DNA of 64,000 bases, taken from the NCBI RefSeq assembly GCF_014646255.1, contig NZ_BMNC01000023.1, forward strand, positions 1 through 64,000, read 5' to 3'. Position numbers and translations under genes: made by a program. This document shows, piece after piece, positions 14,664 through 23,270 of this stretch. Source of the DNA: Lentzea pudingi (GTDB lineage: Bacteria > Actinomycetota > Actinomycetes > Mycobacteriales > Pseudonocardiaceae). The notes beneath the pieces were generated by a model. It did no database searches. It saw nothing but the letters and a program-made list of their open reading frames with translations, and was not told the DNA's origin. Each line of letters starts with the position of its first letter. Within the stretch, counting starts at the first letter, position 1.

Positions 14664-15557
14664 TCACTCGCGGTTCTGGGACGGGGAATTGTCGGGGGTC
14701 TGTGGGAGACTGTCGGGTCCTCCCGGCAGCACCACGACGCCCAGTACGCCCGGGCCGGTGTGCGCGCCGATCACCGCGCCCACCTCCGAGATCACGCATC
14801 CCGTCGAGCCGGGCAGCCGTTCGTCCAGGCGGGTCGCCAGTTCGGCGGCGCGTTCGGGAGCGGCCAAGTGGTGCACGGCCAGTCCGACGGGACCATCGCC
14901 CGCCGCGGCCGCCGCCAGGTCGACCAGGCGGCTCACCGCGCGACTGATCGTGCGCACCTTCTCCAGCGGCACGATCCGGCCGTCGTCCATGTGCAGCAAC
15001 GGCTTCACGGCCAGCGCGGTGCCCACCAGCGCCGCCGCCGTGCCGATCCGCCCGCCCCGGCGCAGGTGGTCCAGCGTCTCGAGGCAGAAGAACATCCGCG
15101 TCTGCTGAGCGGCCGAGGACGCAGCGTCCTCGACCTCGGCGGGCGAACACCCGGCCGCCACGGCCGCGCACGCGCGCAACACCGAGAACCCGAGTCCCAT
15201 GCCCGTGGACCGAGAGTCGGCGACGCGGATCCGGGAAGAATCGATCTCGTCGGCGGCCAGGCGTGCGGCCTCCCACGTCCCGGACAGCTCACGAGAGAGA
15301 TGCACGGACACGACCGCGTCCGACGACGACAGCACCTCGCGGTAGACAGAGGCCATCTCGCCGGGTGTGGGGCGTGACGTGGTCACCCGGCGGTGCTCGG
15401 CGAGAGCGCCGGCCAGCTCGGAAGGACCGAAGTCGACGCCGTCGAGGCGTCCGGCACCGTCCACCGCGACGTGCAGCGGCACGACGGTGATCGCATGGCG
15501 CTTCGCGAACCCCTCGGGCAGGTATGCCGTGGAGTCGGTGACGATGGAGATGCGCAC
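14664..15557 (-). CDS. DegV family fatty-acid-binding protein
   Basis: The 297-residue protein starts VRISIVTDSTAYLPEGFAKRHAITVVPLHV, the DegV N-terminal signature, and continues through the conserved TSRPTPGEM loop and SSDAVVSVHLSRELSGTWEAA. DegV/FakB proteins hold a fatty acid, and FakB partners present it to a kinase. No kinase gene is nearby. The GTG start at 15557 is 11 nt after the octT stop, so the two are probably cotranscribed. This matches the mycobacterial Rv2417c position. Confidence 0.9.
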   Translation of the reverse strand: MRISIVTDSTAYLPEGFAKRHAITVVPLHVAVDGAGRLDGVDFGPSELAGALAEHRRVTTSRPTPGEMASVYREVLSSSDAVVSVHLSRELSGTWEAARLAADEIDSSRIRVADSRSTGMGLGFSVLRACAAVAAGCSPAEVEDAASSAAQQTRMFFCLETLDHLRRGGRIGTAAALVGTALAVKPLLHMDDGRIVPLEKVRTISRAVSRLVDLAAAAAGDGPVGLAVHHLAAPERAAELATRLDERLPGSTGCVISEVGAVIGAHTGPGVLGVVVLPGGPDSLPQTPDNSPSQNRE

Positions 15558-15568
15558 GAGCGACGAGC

Positions 15569-16291
15569 CTACGGGGCGCACTCCTCCGAGGGACTCAACG
15601 GCACGGACGAGATCAAGGCCGCCATCGCCTTGCCCACCAACTCGTGGCCCTCCCAGCCCCAATGCATCCCGTCCGGATTCCCTGCGCCGGACCGGACGTG
15701 CTCCCCGATCACCGTCGGCAGATTCAGCAACGGCACCCCCGCACCCGCGGCCCATCCACGCACGGCCGCAACCGCAGCCGCGTGCCCCTGGTGCGCGTAG
15801 GCGTACGTAGCCGCGCGGTGCACCGACGGCACGATCCCGACCGCCGGCATCGTGTACTGCAGATTGCGAACGGACTGCAGCATGTCCCGCAGATAGCGCG
15901 CGGTCAGCGCAGGAGGCAGCGACGCGCGCGTGTAAGGCGCCAACCGAGGCTGCACGAACTGATAGCGCGCACGAACCCAACGACGCAGCCAGTCCGGCCG
16001 CACATAACGCAGCCCCTCGCGCAGATAAGTCGGCAACGGCGAGGGCAGCGTGTCCATGCTGCCCACCGCGAACACCAGCACATCCGTACGGGGCAGCAAC
16101 GACCAGATCCGCGGGTCCCCGGTCAACGCCCACCAGGCGTCCCGCGCCGTCCACCCGAACCCGGCCGCCAGCTCCGCGGAACCACCCAGCGCCTCGGCAC
16201 AGATGTTGTGCCACAGGCGTGGGTGGTCAGCGGGCAGCGGGCCCGAGGGCCCGAAGAACGACAGCGAGTCCCCGAGGACGAGCAGTCTCAA
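15569..16291 (-). CDS. octT: SGNH-family octanoyltransferase-like protein of methylglucose lipopolysaccharide synthesis
   Basis: The 240-residue protein begins LRLLVLGDSLSFFG, where GDS carries the nucleophile Ser9, and ends with DGMHW, which supplies the DxxH Asp207 and His210 of SGNH hydrolases. In mycobacteria the gene between gpgP and degV (Rv2418c) encodes OctT, which octanoylates the glucosylglycerate primer of methylglucose lipopolysaccharides. Position and size agree. The TTG start overlaps the gpgP stop as TTGA. The specific acyl-transfer role is inferred from synteny. Confidence 0.8.
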   Translation of the reverse strand: MRLLVLGDSLSFFGPSGPLPADHPRLWHNICAEALGGSAELAAGFGWTARDAWWALTGDPRIWSLLPRTDVLVFAVGSMDTLPSPLPTYLREGLRYVRPDWLRRWVRARYQFVQPRLAPYTRASLPPALTARYLRDMLQSVRNLQYTMPAVGIVPSVHRAATYAYAHQGHAAAVAAVRGWAAGAGVPLLNLPTVIGEHVRSGAGNPDGMHWGWEGHELVGKAMAALISSVPLSPSEECAP

Positions 16292-16893
16292 CGCGTGGTG
16301 CCCGCGTTGTACGACGTCAGCCGCCAGAGGTCGTTGCGCCGGGTGAACACGGTCCAGTGGCAGTTCGAGATGCCGCCGAGCTGCGACCAGTTCTCCACCG
16401 GCAGGCCGAGCAGCCGTCCGGTCAGGGCGCTGATCAGGCCGCCGTGCGCGCACAGCAGGACTGTTCCGGAGAATTCCGCGTCCACCTCGTGCACGACCTT
16501 GATGGCCCGCTCGGCGACCTCGACGCGCGACTCGCCGTCGGGCGGCGCGAAGGTCGGGTCGGTGCGCCACACCCTGACCGCGCCCGGCCACTCCTGCTCC
16601 ACCTCGGCGACGTTCAGGCCCTGCCACTTGCCCAGGTGGGTCTCGCGCAGCCGCTCGTCGATCCGCAGCGGCACGTCCGTCGACGTCGTGAAGACACCGG
16701 CGGTGTTGCGCGCGCGTTGCAGGTCGGAGGCCACGACGATCTCCGGTTCGAACCCGGCGAGCACCGGGACGGCGAACCTGGCCTGGTTCAAGCCGGTCTC
16801 GGTGAGCGCCGAGTCCAGATGACCCTGCAGACGACCGGTCGCGTTGTAGTCGGTCTCACCGTGCCGCCACAGCACGAGCCGGCTCAGGGCCAT
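16288..16893 (-). CDS. gpgP: Glucosyl-3-phosphoglycerate phosphatase (histidine phosphatase family)
   Basis: The 201-residue protein carries the phosphohistidine motif LVLWRHGETDYN (His11), RLRETHLGKWQGL, and the second catalytic histidine in LLCAHGGLISAL. In mycobacteria the enzyme here (Rv2419c) dephosphorylates glucosyl-3-phosphoglycerate in methylglucose lipopolysaccharide synthesis. The order rsfS-gpgP-octT is preserved. It ends in a TTGA overlap with octT and begins 9 nt after rsfS. Confidence 0.85.
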   Translation of the reverse strand: MALSRLVLWRHGETDYNATGRLQGHLDSALTETGLNQARFAVPVLAGFEPEIVVASDLQRARNTAGVFTTSTDVPLRIDERLRETHLGKWQGLNVAEVEQEWPGAVRVWRTDPTFAPPDGESRVEVAERAIKVVHEVDAEFSGTVLLCAHGGLISALTGRLLGLPVENWSQLGGISNCHWTVFTRRNDLWRLTSYNAGTTR

Positions 16894-16902
16894 CAGCTAC
16901 CT

Positions 16903-17286
16903 CTATTCAGCCGTGGACTCGGCGGGGACGTCCGCTTCGAACTCGATCTGCGGGCAGTCCTTCCACAACCGCTCCAGGCCGTAGAAGCTGCGCTCCTCGA
17001 CGTGCTGCACGTGCACCACGACGTCGATGAAGTCCAGCAGCACCCACCGGCCCTCGCGGGCTCCTTCGCGGCGCACCGGCTTCTTGCCGGCCTCCCGCAG
17101 CTTCTCCTCGATGTTGTCGACGATCGCGCCGACCTGCCGCTCGTTCGGAGCGGACGCGATCACGAACACGTCCGTGATCACGAGCTGGTCGGAGACGTCG
17201 AGCACCGTCACGTCGTGCGCCTTCTTGTCGGCCGCTGCGTTCGCCGCGACCAGCGCCAGCCGTCGTGCCTCGTCGGTGGCTGCCAC
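16903..17286 (-). CDS. rsfS: Ribosome silencing factor RsfS (Iojap/DUF143)
   Basis: The 127-residue protein shows the conserved core DVTVLDVSDQLVITDVFVIASAPNERQVGAIVDNIEEKL and GRWVLLDFIDVVVHVQHVEERSFYGLERLWKD. RsfS binds ribosomal protein L14 and blocks subunit joining in starvation. The GTG at 17286 sits 4 nt after AGGAG (17291-17295). The longer in-frame ATG start was rejected for that reason. nadD normally lies directly upstream. Here a cold-shock gene has come between. Confidence 0.93.
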   Translation of the reverse strand: MAATDEARRLALVAANAAADKKAHDVTVLDVSDQLVITDVFVIASAPNERQVGAIVDNIEEKLREAGKKPVRREGAREGRWVLLDFIDVVVHVQHVEERSFYGLERLWKDCPQIEFEADVPAESTAE

Positions 17287-17381
17287 GTCACTCCTCTGAC
17301 TTCCGGCGAGCGTCGATACGCCCACACGAGTTACTGAGGGTACCGGCGCGCGCCAACAGGTACTTCACACGCGGGCATGAC

Positions 17382-17413
17382 GAAGGCCACCTCAGCGCCC
17401 TGAGGTGGCCTTC
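17382..17413 (-). terminator. Terminator of the cold-shock gene
   Basis: GAAGGCCACCTCA (17382-17394) and TGAGGTGGCCTTC (17401-17413) are perfect 13-bp arms around GCGCCC, 15 bases after the csp stop. There is no long T tract. Confidence 0.85.
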
Positions 17414-17427
17414 ACCTGCGCCGATGC

Positions 17428-17631
17428 TTAGAGCGGGCGGACCTGCTGGGCCTGCGGGCCCTTCTGGCCCTGACCGACCTCGAACTCGACCTTCTGGTTC
17501 TCTTCGAGCGAACGGAAACCCTTCGACTGGATCTCCGAGTAGTGCACGAAGACGTCCGCCGAGCCGTCGTCGGGCGCGATGAAGCCGAAGCCCTTTTCAG
17601 CGTTGAACCACTTCACGGTGCCAGTAGCCAA
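17428..17631 (-). CDS. Cold-shock protein, CspA family
   Basis: The 67-residue OB-fold protein has RNP1 KGFGFI and RNP2 DVFVHYSEI, and the usual ATGTVKWFNAEKGFGFIAPDDG start. It is an RNA chaperone. The TTG at 17631 was chosen because GGAAGG lies 7 nt upstream and the protein then matches family length. The gene sits between nadD and rsfS, carries its own terminator, and has a leader hairpin at 17652-17675. Confidence 0.95.
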   Translation of the reverse strand: MATGTVKWFNAEKGFGFIAPDDGSADVFVHYSEIQSKGFRSLEENQKVEFEVGQGQKGPQAQQVRPL

Positions 17632-17651
17632 AGTCTTGCCTTCCACGAACC

Positions 17652-17675
17652 AGCAACAACCCGCTGATTGTTGCT
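17652..17675 (-). promoter_or_regulatory. Leader hairpin of the cold-shock gene
   Basis: AGCAACAA (17652-17659) and TTGTTGCT (17668-17675) form a perfect 8-bp stem with an 8-nt loop, about 9 bases upstream of the GGAAGG ribosome binding site. Structured leaders commonly control csp genes. The role here is inferred. Confidence 0.5.
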
Positions 17676-17716
17676 CCCCGCGCCCTCGGATGCACGCAAA
17701 ATCCACTCGAACGTGG

Positions 17717-18298
17717 TTACGACTCGGCGTACAGGCCTGTTTTTGCGATGTACTGGACTACTCCGTCTGGTACCAGGTACCAGACCGGTTGACCGGACGC
17801 AGTCCTTGCGCGACAGCCAGTTGACGAAATGGCCATGGCAGGGATCTCGACGAGCGACACCGAACCGGGCGGTAGGTGACGGTCGTTCAGCACGTACCCC
17901 GGACGGGTGACTCCGATGAAATGGGCGAGGTCGAACGCGTCCGCCGCTCGCTTCCACGACAGGATCTGTTCCAAGGCGTCCGCACCCGTGATGAAGAACA
18001 GCTCGGCGTCCGGGTACTGCTTCTTGAGGTCCGTGAGCGTGTCCACGGTGTAGGTGGGGCCGTCGCGGTCGATATCGACCCTGCTGACCGAGAACCGGGG
18101 GTTCGAGGCCGTGGCGATGACCGTCATCAGGTAGCGGTCCTCGGCGGCGGAGACCTCCCGCGACGACTTCTGCCAGGGCTGACCCGTCGGCACGAAGATC
18201 ACGCGATCCAGGTCGAACCGGTCCTGCACCTCGCTGGCGGCCACCAGGTGGCCGTGGTGGATGGGATCGAACGTGCCACCCATGACGCCGATGCGCAT
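17717..18298 (-). CDS. nadD: Nicotinate-nucleotide adenylyltransferase
   Basis: The 193-residue protein starts MRIGVMGGTFDPIHHGHLVAAS with the HxGH nucleotidyltransferase motif, and has DTLTDLKKQYPDAELFFITGADAL and the C-terminal ISSTGCRAR corresponding to the ISSTxxR ATP motif. It makes nicotinate adenine dinucleotide in NAD synthesis. It lies between proA and rsfS as in other actinobacteria, apart from an inserted broken P450 upstream and a csp gene downstream. A perfect 13-bp inverted repeat starts 12 bases before its ATG. Confidence 0.95.
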   Translation of the reverse strand: MRIGVMGGTFDPIHHGHLVAASEVQDRFDLDRVIFVPTGQPWQKSSREVSAAEDRYLMTVIATASNPRFSVSRVDIDRDGPTYTVDTLTDLKKQYPDAELFFITGADALEQILSWKRAADAFDLAHFIGVTRPGYVLNDRHLPPGSVSLVEIPAMAISSTGCRARTASGQPVWYLVPDGVVQYIAKTGLYAES

Positions 18299-18310
18299 CG
18301 AGCCAGCGTA

Positions 18311-18348
18311 GACCGGCGTCAGGCCGCTCCCGAGACCTGACGCCGGTC
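18311..18348 (-). terminator. Perfect 13-bp inverted repeat just upstream of nadD
   Basis: GACCGGCGTCAGG (18311-18323) and CCTGACGCCGGTC (18336-18348) flank a 12-nt loop. It may terminate transcription from the broken P450 gene or be a leader structure of nadD. There is no T tract. Confidence 0.5.
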
Positions 18349-18480
18349 GTGCTGATCACACCGCACGGCTCAGGGGGAGGACGAGCCGTTCGGGTCGCGG
18401 CTCACCCCGAAGCAAAGCCGCGCGCACTGGAGGAACGCGCGGACGCCTCCCCCATTACGCGGGTCGGCCCAAGATTTTCT

Positions 18481-19649
18481 TCACCAGGCCACCACGAGCT
18501 TCACCGGGCCCCTGACCAGCGAACCCTTGCGGAACTCGACGGGTTCGGCGAGCCGCAGACCGGGCATGCGGCGCAGCAACGTGCCCAGCGCGACCTGCAG
18601 TTCCATCCGGGCGAGCTGCGAGCCGAGGCAGAAGTGGATGCCGTGCCCGAACTGCATGTGCTGGCCGACCTCGCGCTCCACGTCCAGTTCGGTGCTGTTG
18701 GCGTACATCGCCTCGTCGCGGTTCGCCGACGACACGACCACCAGCACGGCGTCGCCTTCCTTCACCAGCGCGTTGCCGACCTGGACGTCCTCGGTCGCGA
18801 TGCGGGTGAAACCGGCGCCGCTTCCCAGCGGGATGAACCGCAGCAGCTCTTCGATGGCGTTCGGGAGCTTCTGAGGGTCGTCCTGGAGACTCTTCATGGC
18901 TTCCGGGTGCTCGAACAGGGTCACGACGCTGTTCGAGAGCATGTTCGCCGTCGTCTCGTGGCCCGCTACCAGCAACGTGATGCCGAACCGGACGAGCTCG
19001 TCCTCGCTCAGCCTGTCCTCGTTGTCCCGCGCGGCGACGAGCGCAGTGATCAGATCGTCCGTGGGGTGTGCACGGCGCTTGGCGACGAGTTCGACGAAGT
19101 AGGCGTGCAACTTCATCATGCCGTGCATGGCCTCTTCGGGCGTGTGCCCGCCGACCGTCGCCAGCACCTGGTTCGACCACCTGCGGAAGTCGTCGCGGTC
19201 CTCGAACGGCACCCCGAGCAGCTCGCAGATGATCGTGATCGGGAACGGCATGCTGAAGCCCTCGACCAGGTCACCGGGGTTGTCGAGGCGGTCGAGCAGG
19301 GCGTCGGCGATCTGCTGGGCACGGGCCGCAGCTCCTCGATCCGGCGCACCGTGAACGCCTTGGACACCAACCGGCGCATGCGCGCGTGGTCCGCGCCGTC
19401 GTGCGTGAGGATCGATCCGCCCGGCGCGATGAGGGGCTGCATCCGCGGCACGTCCTGGCCGACCGTCCGCGCGCGGCTGAACCGCGGGTCGCCCAGGACG
19501 AACTTCGTCTCTTCGTAGGACGTGACGAGCCAACCCTCGCCGCCATACGGGTACGTCACGCGCGTGACGGGCTCATCACGCCGTAGACGTTCGTAGGTCG
19601 GATCGAGGGTCAGGCCGTCAGTTTCGGAGAACGGGTAGGTGGGAGCCAT
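18481..19649 (-). pseudogene. Cytochrome P450 with a -1 frameshift
   Basis: Two overlapping frames together make one P450 of about 390 residues. The first (from the ATG at 19649) runs through DPRFSRARTVGQDVPRMQP and HARMRRLVSKAFTVRRIEELRP. The second resumes at RAQQIADALLDRLDNPGDLVEGF and carries the I-helix AGHETT, the K-helix EELLR and the heme loop FGHGIHFCLGSQLA. The break is at about 19321-19327, where one base appears missing in a GC run (CGGCCCGTGCC). All catalytic motifs survive, so this is either a recent inactivation or a sequencing error. It lies between nadD and proA, where no P450 is normally found. Confidence 0.85.
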
Positions 19650-19665
19650 GTCTCCGAACGTAGAG

Positions 19666-20931
19666 CTACGCCTTCGGGCGGGTGTGGCCTTCGCCCCACA
19701 CGACCCATTTAGAGGACGTCAGCTCGGTTAGGCCCATCGGGCCCCGAGCGTGCAGCTTCTGCGTGGAGATGCCGATCTCCGCGCCCATGCCGAACTCCGC
19801 GCCGTCCGTGAAGGCCGTGGAAGCGTTGACGAAAACCGCCGCCGCGTCCACACGGGCCGTGAACCTGCGTGCTGCCGTGACGTCGTTCGTGACGATGGCC
19901 TCGCTGTGGCCGGAACCGTACGCCGCGATGTGCTTCACGGCTTCGTCCAGCGAGTCGACGACCTTCGCGGAGATGTCGAGGCTCAGGTACTCGGTGCCCC
20001 AGTCGTCGTCGTTGGCTTCCAGGACGTCGGCCTGCTGGGCGAACTCCTCGTCGCCGTGGATGGTCACGCTCTCCTGCTGCAGCGCCTTGGTGATGCGCGG
20101 GACGAACTCGTGCGCAATGTCCTTGTGCACCAGCAGGGACTCGGCCGCGTTGCACACGCTCGTGCGCCGCGTCTTGGCGTTGAGGACGATCGCCTCGGCC
20201 ATGTCGAGGTCGGCGTTCGCGTCGACGTACACGTGGCAGTTGCCGACGCCGGTCTCGATCGTGGGCACCGTCGCCTGCTCGACCACGGCGTTGATCAGAC
20301 CGGAGCCGCCGCGCGGGATCACCAGGTCCACCAGGCCGCGGGCGGTGATGAGGTGGGTGACGGACGCGCGGTCGTGGCACGGCAGGAGCTGCACGCAGTC
20401 GGCCGGCAGGTTCACGCTTTCGAGTGCATCGCGCAGGACGGCGACGAGCGTGGTGTTGGAGTTCTCGGCGGTCGAGGAACCCCGCAGCAGCGCGGCGTTG
20501 CCCGACTTCAGCGCGAGACCGGCGGCGTCGACCGTGACGTTCGGGCGGCCCTCGTAGACCATGCCGACGACGCCCATCGGGACGCGGACCTGCTTGAGCT
20601 CCAGCCCGTTCGGGAGGATGCCGCCGGTGATCACCTGGCCCACCGGGTCGCCCAGGCCCGCAACGGTTTCCAGGCCCACCGCGACGGCGTCGACGCGCGC
20701 CTCGGTCAGCGTGAGGCGGTCGAGGATGTTGGCCGGGAGACCCGCTGCGCTGCCCGCTTCGAGGTCCTTCTGGTTGGCCTCGATGATCTCTGGCGCGCGC
20801 TCGCGGAGCGCGGCGGCCATCGCGTGCAGAGCGGTGTCCTTGCGCTCACGGGTGGCGAGGACGAGTTCGTCGGCGGCGACGCGGGCGCGGCGAGCAGCGC
20901 CGTGCACCTGGTCGCGCAGGTCATCAGTCAC
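19666..20931 (-). CDS. proA: Gamma-glutamyl phosphate reductase
   Basis: The 421-residue enzyme of the aldehyde-dehydrogenase fold has VPMGVVGMVYEGRPNVTVDAAGLALKSGN, the catalytic cysteine in AKTRRTSVCNAAESLLVH, and EFGMGAEIGISTQKLHARGPMGLTELTSSKW. It catalyses the second step of proline synthesis, reducing glutamyl phosphate to the semialdehyde. The GTG at 20931 is the most likely start. proB is about 9 kb away with the accessory block in between. In many relatives the two are close neighbours. Confidence 0.96.
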   Translation of the reverse strand: MTDDLRDQVHGAARRARVAADELVLATRERKDTALHAMAAALRERAPEIIEANQKDLEAGSAAGLPANILDRLTLTEARVDAVAVGLETVAGLGDPVGQVITGGILPNGLELKQVRVPMGVVGMVYEGRPNVTVDAAGLALKSGNAALLRGSSTAENSNTTLVAVLRDALESVNLPADCVQLLPCHDRASVTHLITARGLVDLVIPRGGSGLINAVVEQATVPTIETGVGNCHVYVDANADLDMAEAIVLNAKTRRTSVCNAAESLLVHKDIAHEFVPRITKALQQESVTIHGDEEFAQQADVLEANDDDWGTEYLSLDISAKVVDSLDEAVKHIAAYGSGHSEAIVTNDVTAARRFTARVDAAAVFVNASTAFTDGAEFGMGAEIGISTQKLHARGPMGLTELTSSKWVVWGEGHTRPKA

Positions 20932-20952
20932 GCCACATAGCTTACGACCTGC

Positions 20953-20968
20953 GACAATCACAATTGTC
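20953..20968. promoter_or_regulatory. Inverted repeat in the proA-recQ divergent promoter region
   Basis: GACAAT and ATTGTC are separated by CACA between two divergent genes only 63 bases apart. It could be an operator for either gene. No known regulator motif matches clearly. Confidence 0.4.
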
Positions 20969-20994
20969 AGAGTGGCCTGGCAAGCTTGCTCCCC

Positions 20995-23079
20995 ATGGAC
21001 GACATCGCGTTGCGAGAACTGGCGGAGGAACGGCTCCGGGCACTGGCGGGCCCTGGGGCTGTGCTGCGCGAGGACCAGTGGACGGCGATCCACACCCTCG
21101 TGGCCCAGCGCCGCAGGGCGCTCGTCGTCCAGCGCACGGGCTGGGGCAAGTCGGCCGTGTACTTCATCGCGACGGCGTTGCTGCGTCAGCTCGGTGAAGG
21201 CCCCACGGTCATCGTGTCGCCGTTGCTCGCGTTGATGCGCAACCAGATCGACGCGGCGGCGCGAGCCGGCGTGCACGCGGTGACGATCAACTCGGCGAAC
21301 CCCGGCGAGTGGGACGCCGTGCAGGAGCAGGTGGCGGCCGGCGAGGTCGACGTGCTCCTGGTGAGTCCGGAGCGGCTGAACAACCCCGACTTCCGGGACG
21401 CGGTGCTGCCCTCGCTGACGGCGTCGGCGGGCATGCTCGTCGTCGACGAGGCGCACTGCATCTCGGACTGGGGTCACGACTTCCGCCCGGACTACCGCAG
21501 GCTGCGGACGCTGCTGACGGAGCTGCCACCGGGCGTGCCGGTGCTGGCGACGACGGCGACGGCCAACAACAGGGTGGTCCACGACGTGACCGAGCAGCTG
21601 GGGCTCGGCGCCGAGGAGGGCACGCTGGTGCTGCGCGGGCCGCTGGACCGCGACAGCCTGCGGTTGTCGGTCGCCTTGCTGCCGACCGCGGAGTCACGGC
21701 TCGGGTGGCTGGCCGAGCAGCTCGACCGCATGCCTGGTTCCGGGATCATCTACACGCTCACGGTCGCGGCGGCGGACGACATCGCGGCGTTCCTCGCCTC
21801 GCGCGGTTTCGCGGTGGCCGCGTACTCGGGCAAGACCGAGCCCTCGGAACGGGAACGCGCCGAGGAGGACCTGCTGGGCAACAAGGTCAAGGCGCTCGTC
21901 GCCACCTCCGCGCTCGGCATGGGTTTCGACAAGCCGGACCTGGGGTTCGTCGTGCACGTCGGCGCCCCCTCCTCCCCGATCGCGTACTACCAGCAGATCG
22001 GCCGGGCGGGCCGCGGCGTCGAACGGGCCGAGGTGGTCCTGCTGCCTGGCCACGAGGACAGGGACATCTGGGCGTACTTCGCGTCGCTGGCGTTCCCGCC
22101 CGAGGTGGTGGTGCGGCAGGTGCTGTCCGCACTCGACGGCGCGGGCAGGCCGCTCTCGACGGCGGCGCTGGAGCCGATGGTCGAGCTGTCGCGCGGCAGG
22201 CTCGAGGTGGTGCTGAAGGTCCTGGACGTCGACGGCGCGGTCCGGCGTGTGAAGGGCGGCTGGGAGTCGACGGGCCGGCCGTGGGAGTACGACGGTGAGC
22301 GGTACGCGCGCATCGCGGAGGCGCGCAAGGCCGAACAGCAGGTGATGGTCGACTACCTGCGCACCGACGCGTGCCGGATGAAGTTCCTGCAGGACCAACT
22401 CGACGACCCGACCTCGCACGAGTGCGGCCGGTGCGACAACTGCACCGGTGAGCGGCTCTCGGTCGAGGTGTCCGAGGTGGCGGCGGAAGCGGCCCGCGAA
22501 CGGTTGCTGCGCCCCGGCCTGGACGTGGCGCCGCGCAAGATGTGGCCGACGGGCATGAACGCGATCGGCGTCCCGCTGTCCGGCAAGATCCCCGCGACCG
22601 AGGTGGCGGCCACGGGCCGGGCGCTGGGCCGCCTCACCGACATCGGCTGGGGCAACCGGCTGCGCGACCTGCTCGCGGACGGTGCCGACCGCGAAATCCC
22701 GGACGACGTGTTCGCGGCGTGCGTGAAGGTGCTGACGGCGTGGAACTGGGACGAGCGGCCGGTCGGCGTGGTGACGGTCGGCTCGCGCCGGCGTCCGCAG
22801 CTGGTCGGCAGCTTCGGCCAGAAGATCGCGTCGATCGGGCGGCTGCCGTTCCTGGGCACCGTGTGGCTCGGCGAGTCGACGCACCGCGCCAACTCCGCGC
22901 AGCGCCTCGCCGGGCTGGTGCGGGCCGGCGAGACACCGGACGTGTCCGGCGTGGACGGTCCGGTGCTGCTGGTGGACGACCACATCGACACCGGCTGGAC
23001 GATGACGGTGGCGGCTCGGATGCTCAGGAAGGAGGGGGTGTCCGCGGTGCTGCCGTTCGCGCTGGCGGTGACGAACTGA
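20995..23079 (+). CDS. RecQ-family ATP-dependent DNA helicase with a phosphoribosyltransferase-like C-terminus
   Basis: The 694-residue protein has Walker A RTGWGKS near residue 48, the DEAH motif VVDEAHCISDWGHDFR near 150, motif VI QQIGRAGRGVE, and a zinc-binding cluster (CRMKFLQ...HECGRCDNCTG). The last 150 residues are not RecQ-like and end in GPVLLVDDHIDTGWTMT (about 655-670), which is the PRPP-binding signature of type I phosphoribosyltransferases. The protein unwinds DNA in repair or recombination. The tail's role is unknown. ATG 20995 is preferred to TTG 20986, though the Shine-Dalgarno is poor. The 3' end overlaps the small membrane gene on the other strand by 56 bases. Confidence 0.85.
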   Translation: MDDIALRELAEERLRALAGPGAVLREDQWTAIHTLVAQRRRALVVQRTGWGKSAVYFIATALLRQLGEGPTVIVSPLLALMRNQIDAAARAGVHAVTINSANPGEWDAVQEQVAAGEVDVLLVSPERLNNPDFRDAVLPSLTASAGMLVVDEAHCISDWGHDFRPDYRRLRTLLTELPPGVPVLATTATANNRVVHDVTEQLGLGAEEGTLVLRGPLDRDSLRLSVALLPTAESRLGWLAEQLDRMPGSGIIYTLTVAAADDIAAFLASRGFAVAAYSGKTEPSERERAEEDLLGNKVKALVATSALGMGFDKPDLGFVVHVGAPSSPIAYYQQIGRAGRGVERAEVVLLPGHEDRDIWAYFASLAFPPEVVVRQVLSALDGAGRPLSTAALEPMVELSRGRLEVVLKVLDVDGAVRRVKGGWESTGRPWEYDGERYARIAEARKAEQQVMVDYLRTDACRMKFLQDQLDDPTSHECGRCDNCTGERLSVEVSEVAAEAARERLLRPGLDVAPRKMWPTGMNAIGVPLSGKIPATEVAATGRALGRLTDIGWGNRLRDLLADGADREIPDDVFAACVKVLTAWNWDERPVGVVTVGSRRRPQLVGSFGQKIASIGRLPFLGTVWLGESTHRANSAQRLAGLVRAGETPDVSGVDGPVLLVDDHIDTGWTMTVAARMLRKEGVSAVLPFALAVTN

Positions 23080-23263
23080 TCAGCGACACCGACCAGCCGA
23101 GCAGACCGATCGCGATCGAGCACACGCCGAACGCAATGAGGCCCAGCAGCACCGGGAGTTCTTTCGGCAACATCGGCGGATGCAGGTGCACGTCTCCATT
23201 GACGGCACCTGCCTGCACCACGGTGGCAGCGGTCGCCGTCACGACTGAGTTGTCGACGGTCAT
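23024..23263 (-). CDS. Small single-span membrane protein, third gene of the sigma operon
   Basis: This 79-residue protein has an N-terminal VVQAGAVNGDVHLH motif, one transmembrane segment (LPVLLGLIAFGVCSIAIGLLGW) and a short Ser/Pro-rich tail. A string of the QAG-x-x-xGDVHLH type recurs in small actinobacterial signalling proteins, but no function is assigned. It starts 7 nt after the stop of the SigD-like gene, with GGTGAG as a possible ribosome binding site, so it is probably cotranscribed. It may act as a membrane partner for one of the sigma factors (inference). Confidence 0.6.
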   Translation of the reverse strand: MTVDNSVVTATAATVVQAGAVNGDVHLHPPMLPKELPVLLGLIAFGVCSIAIGLLGWSVSLISSSPPARTAAPRTPPPS

Positions 23264-23270
23264 CTCCGGC

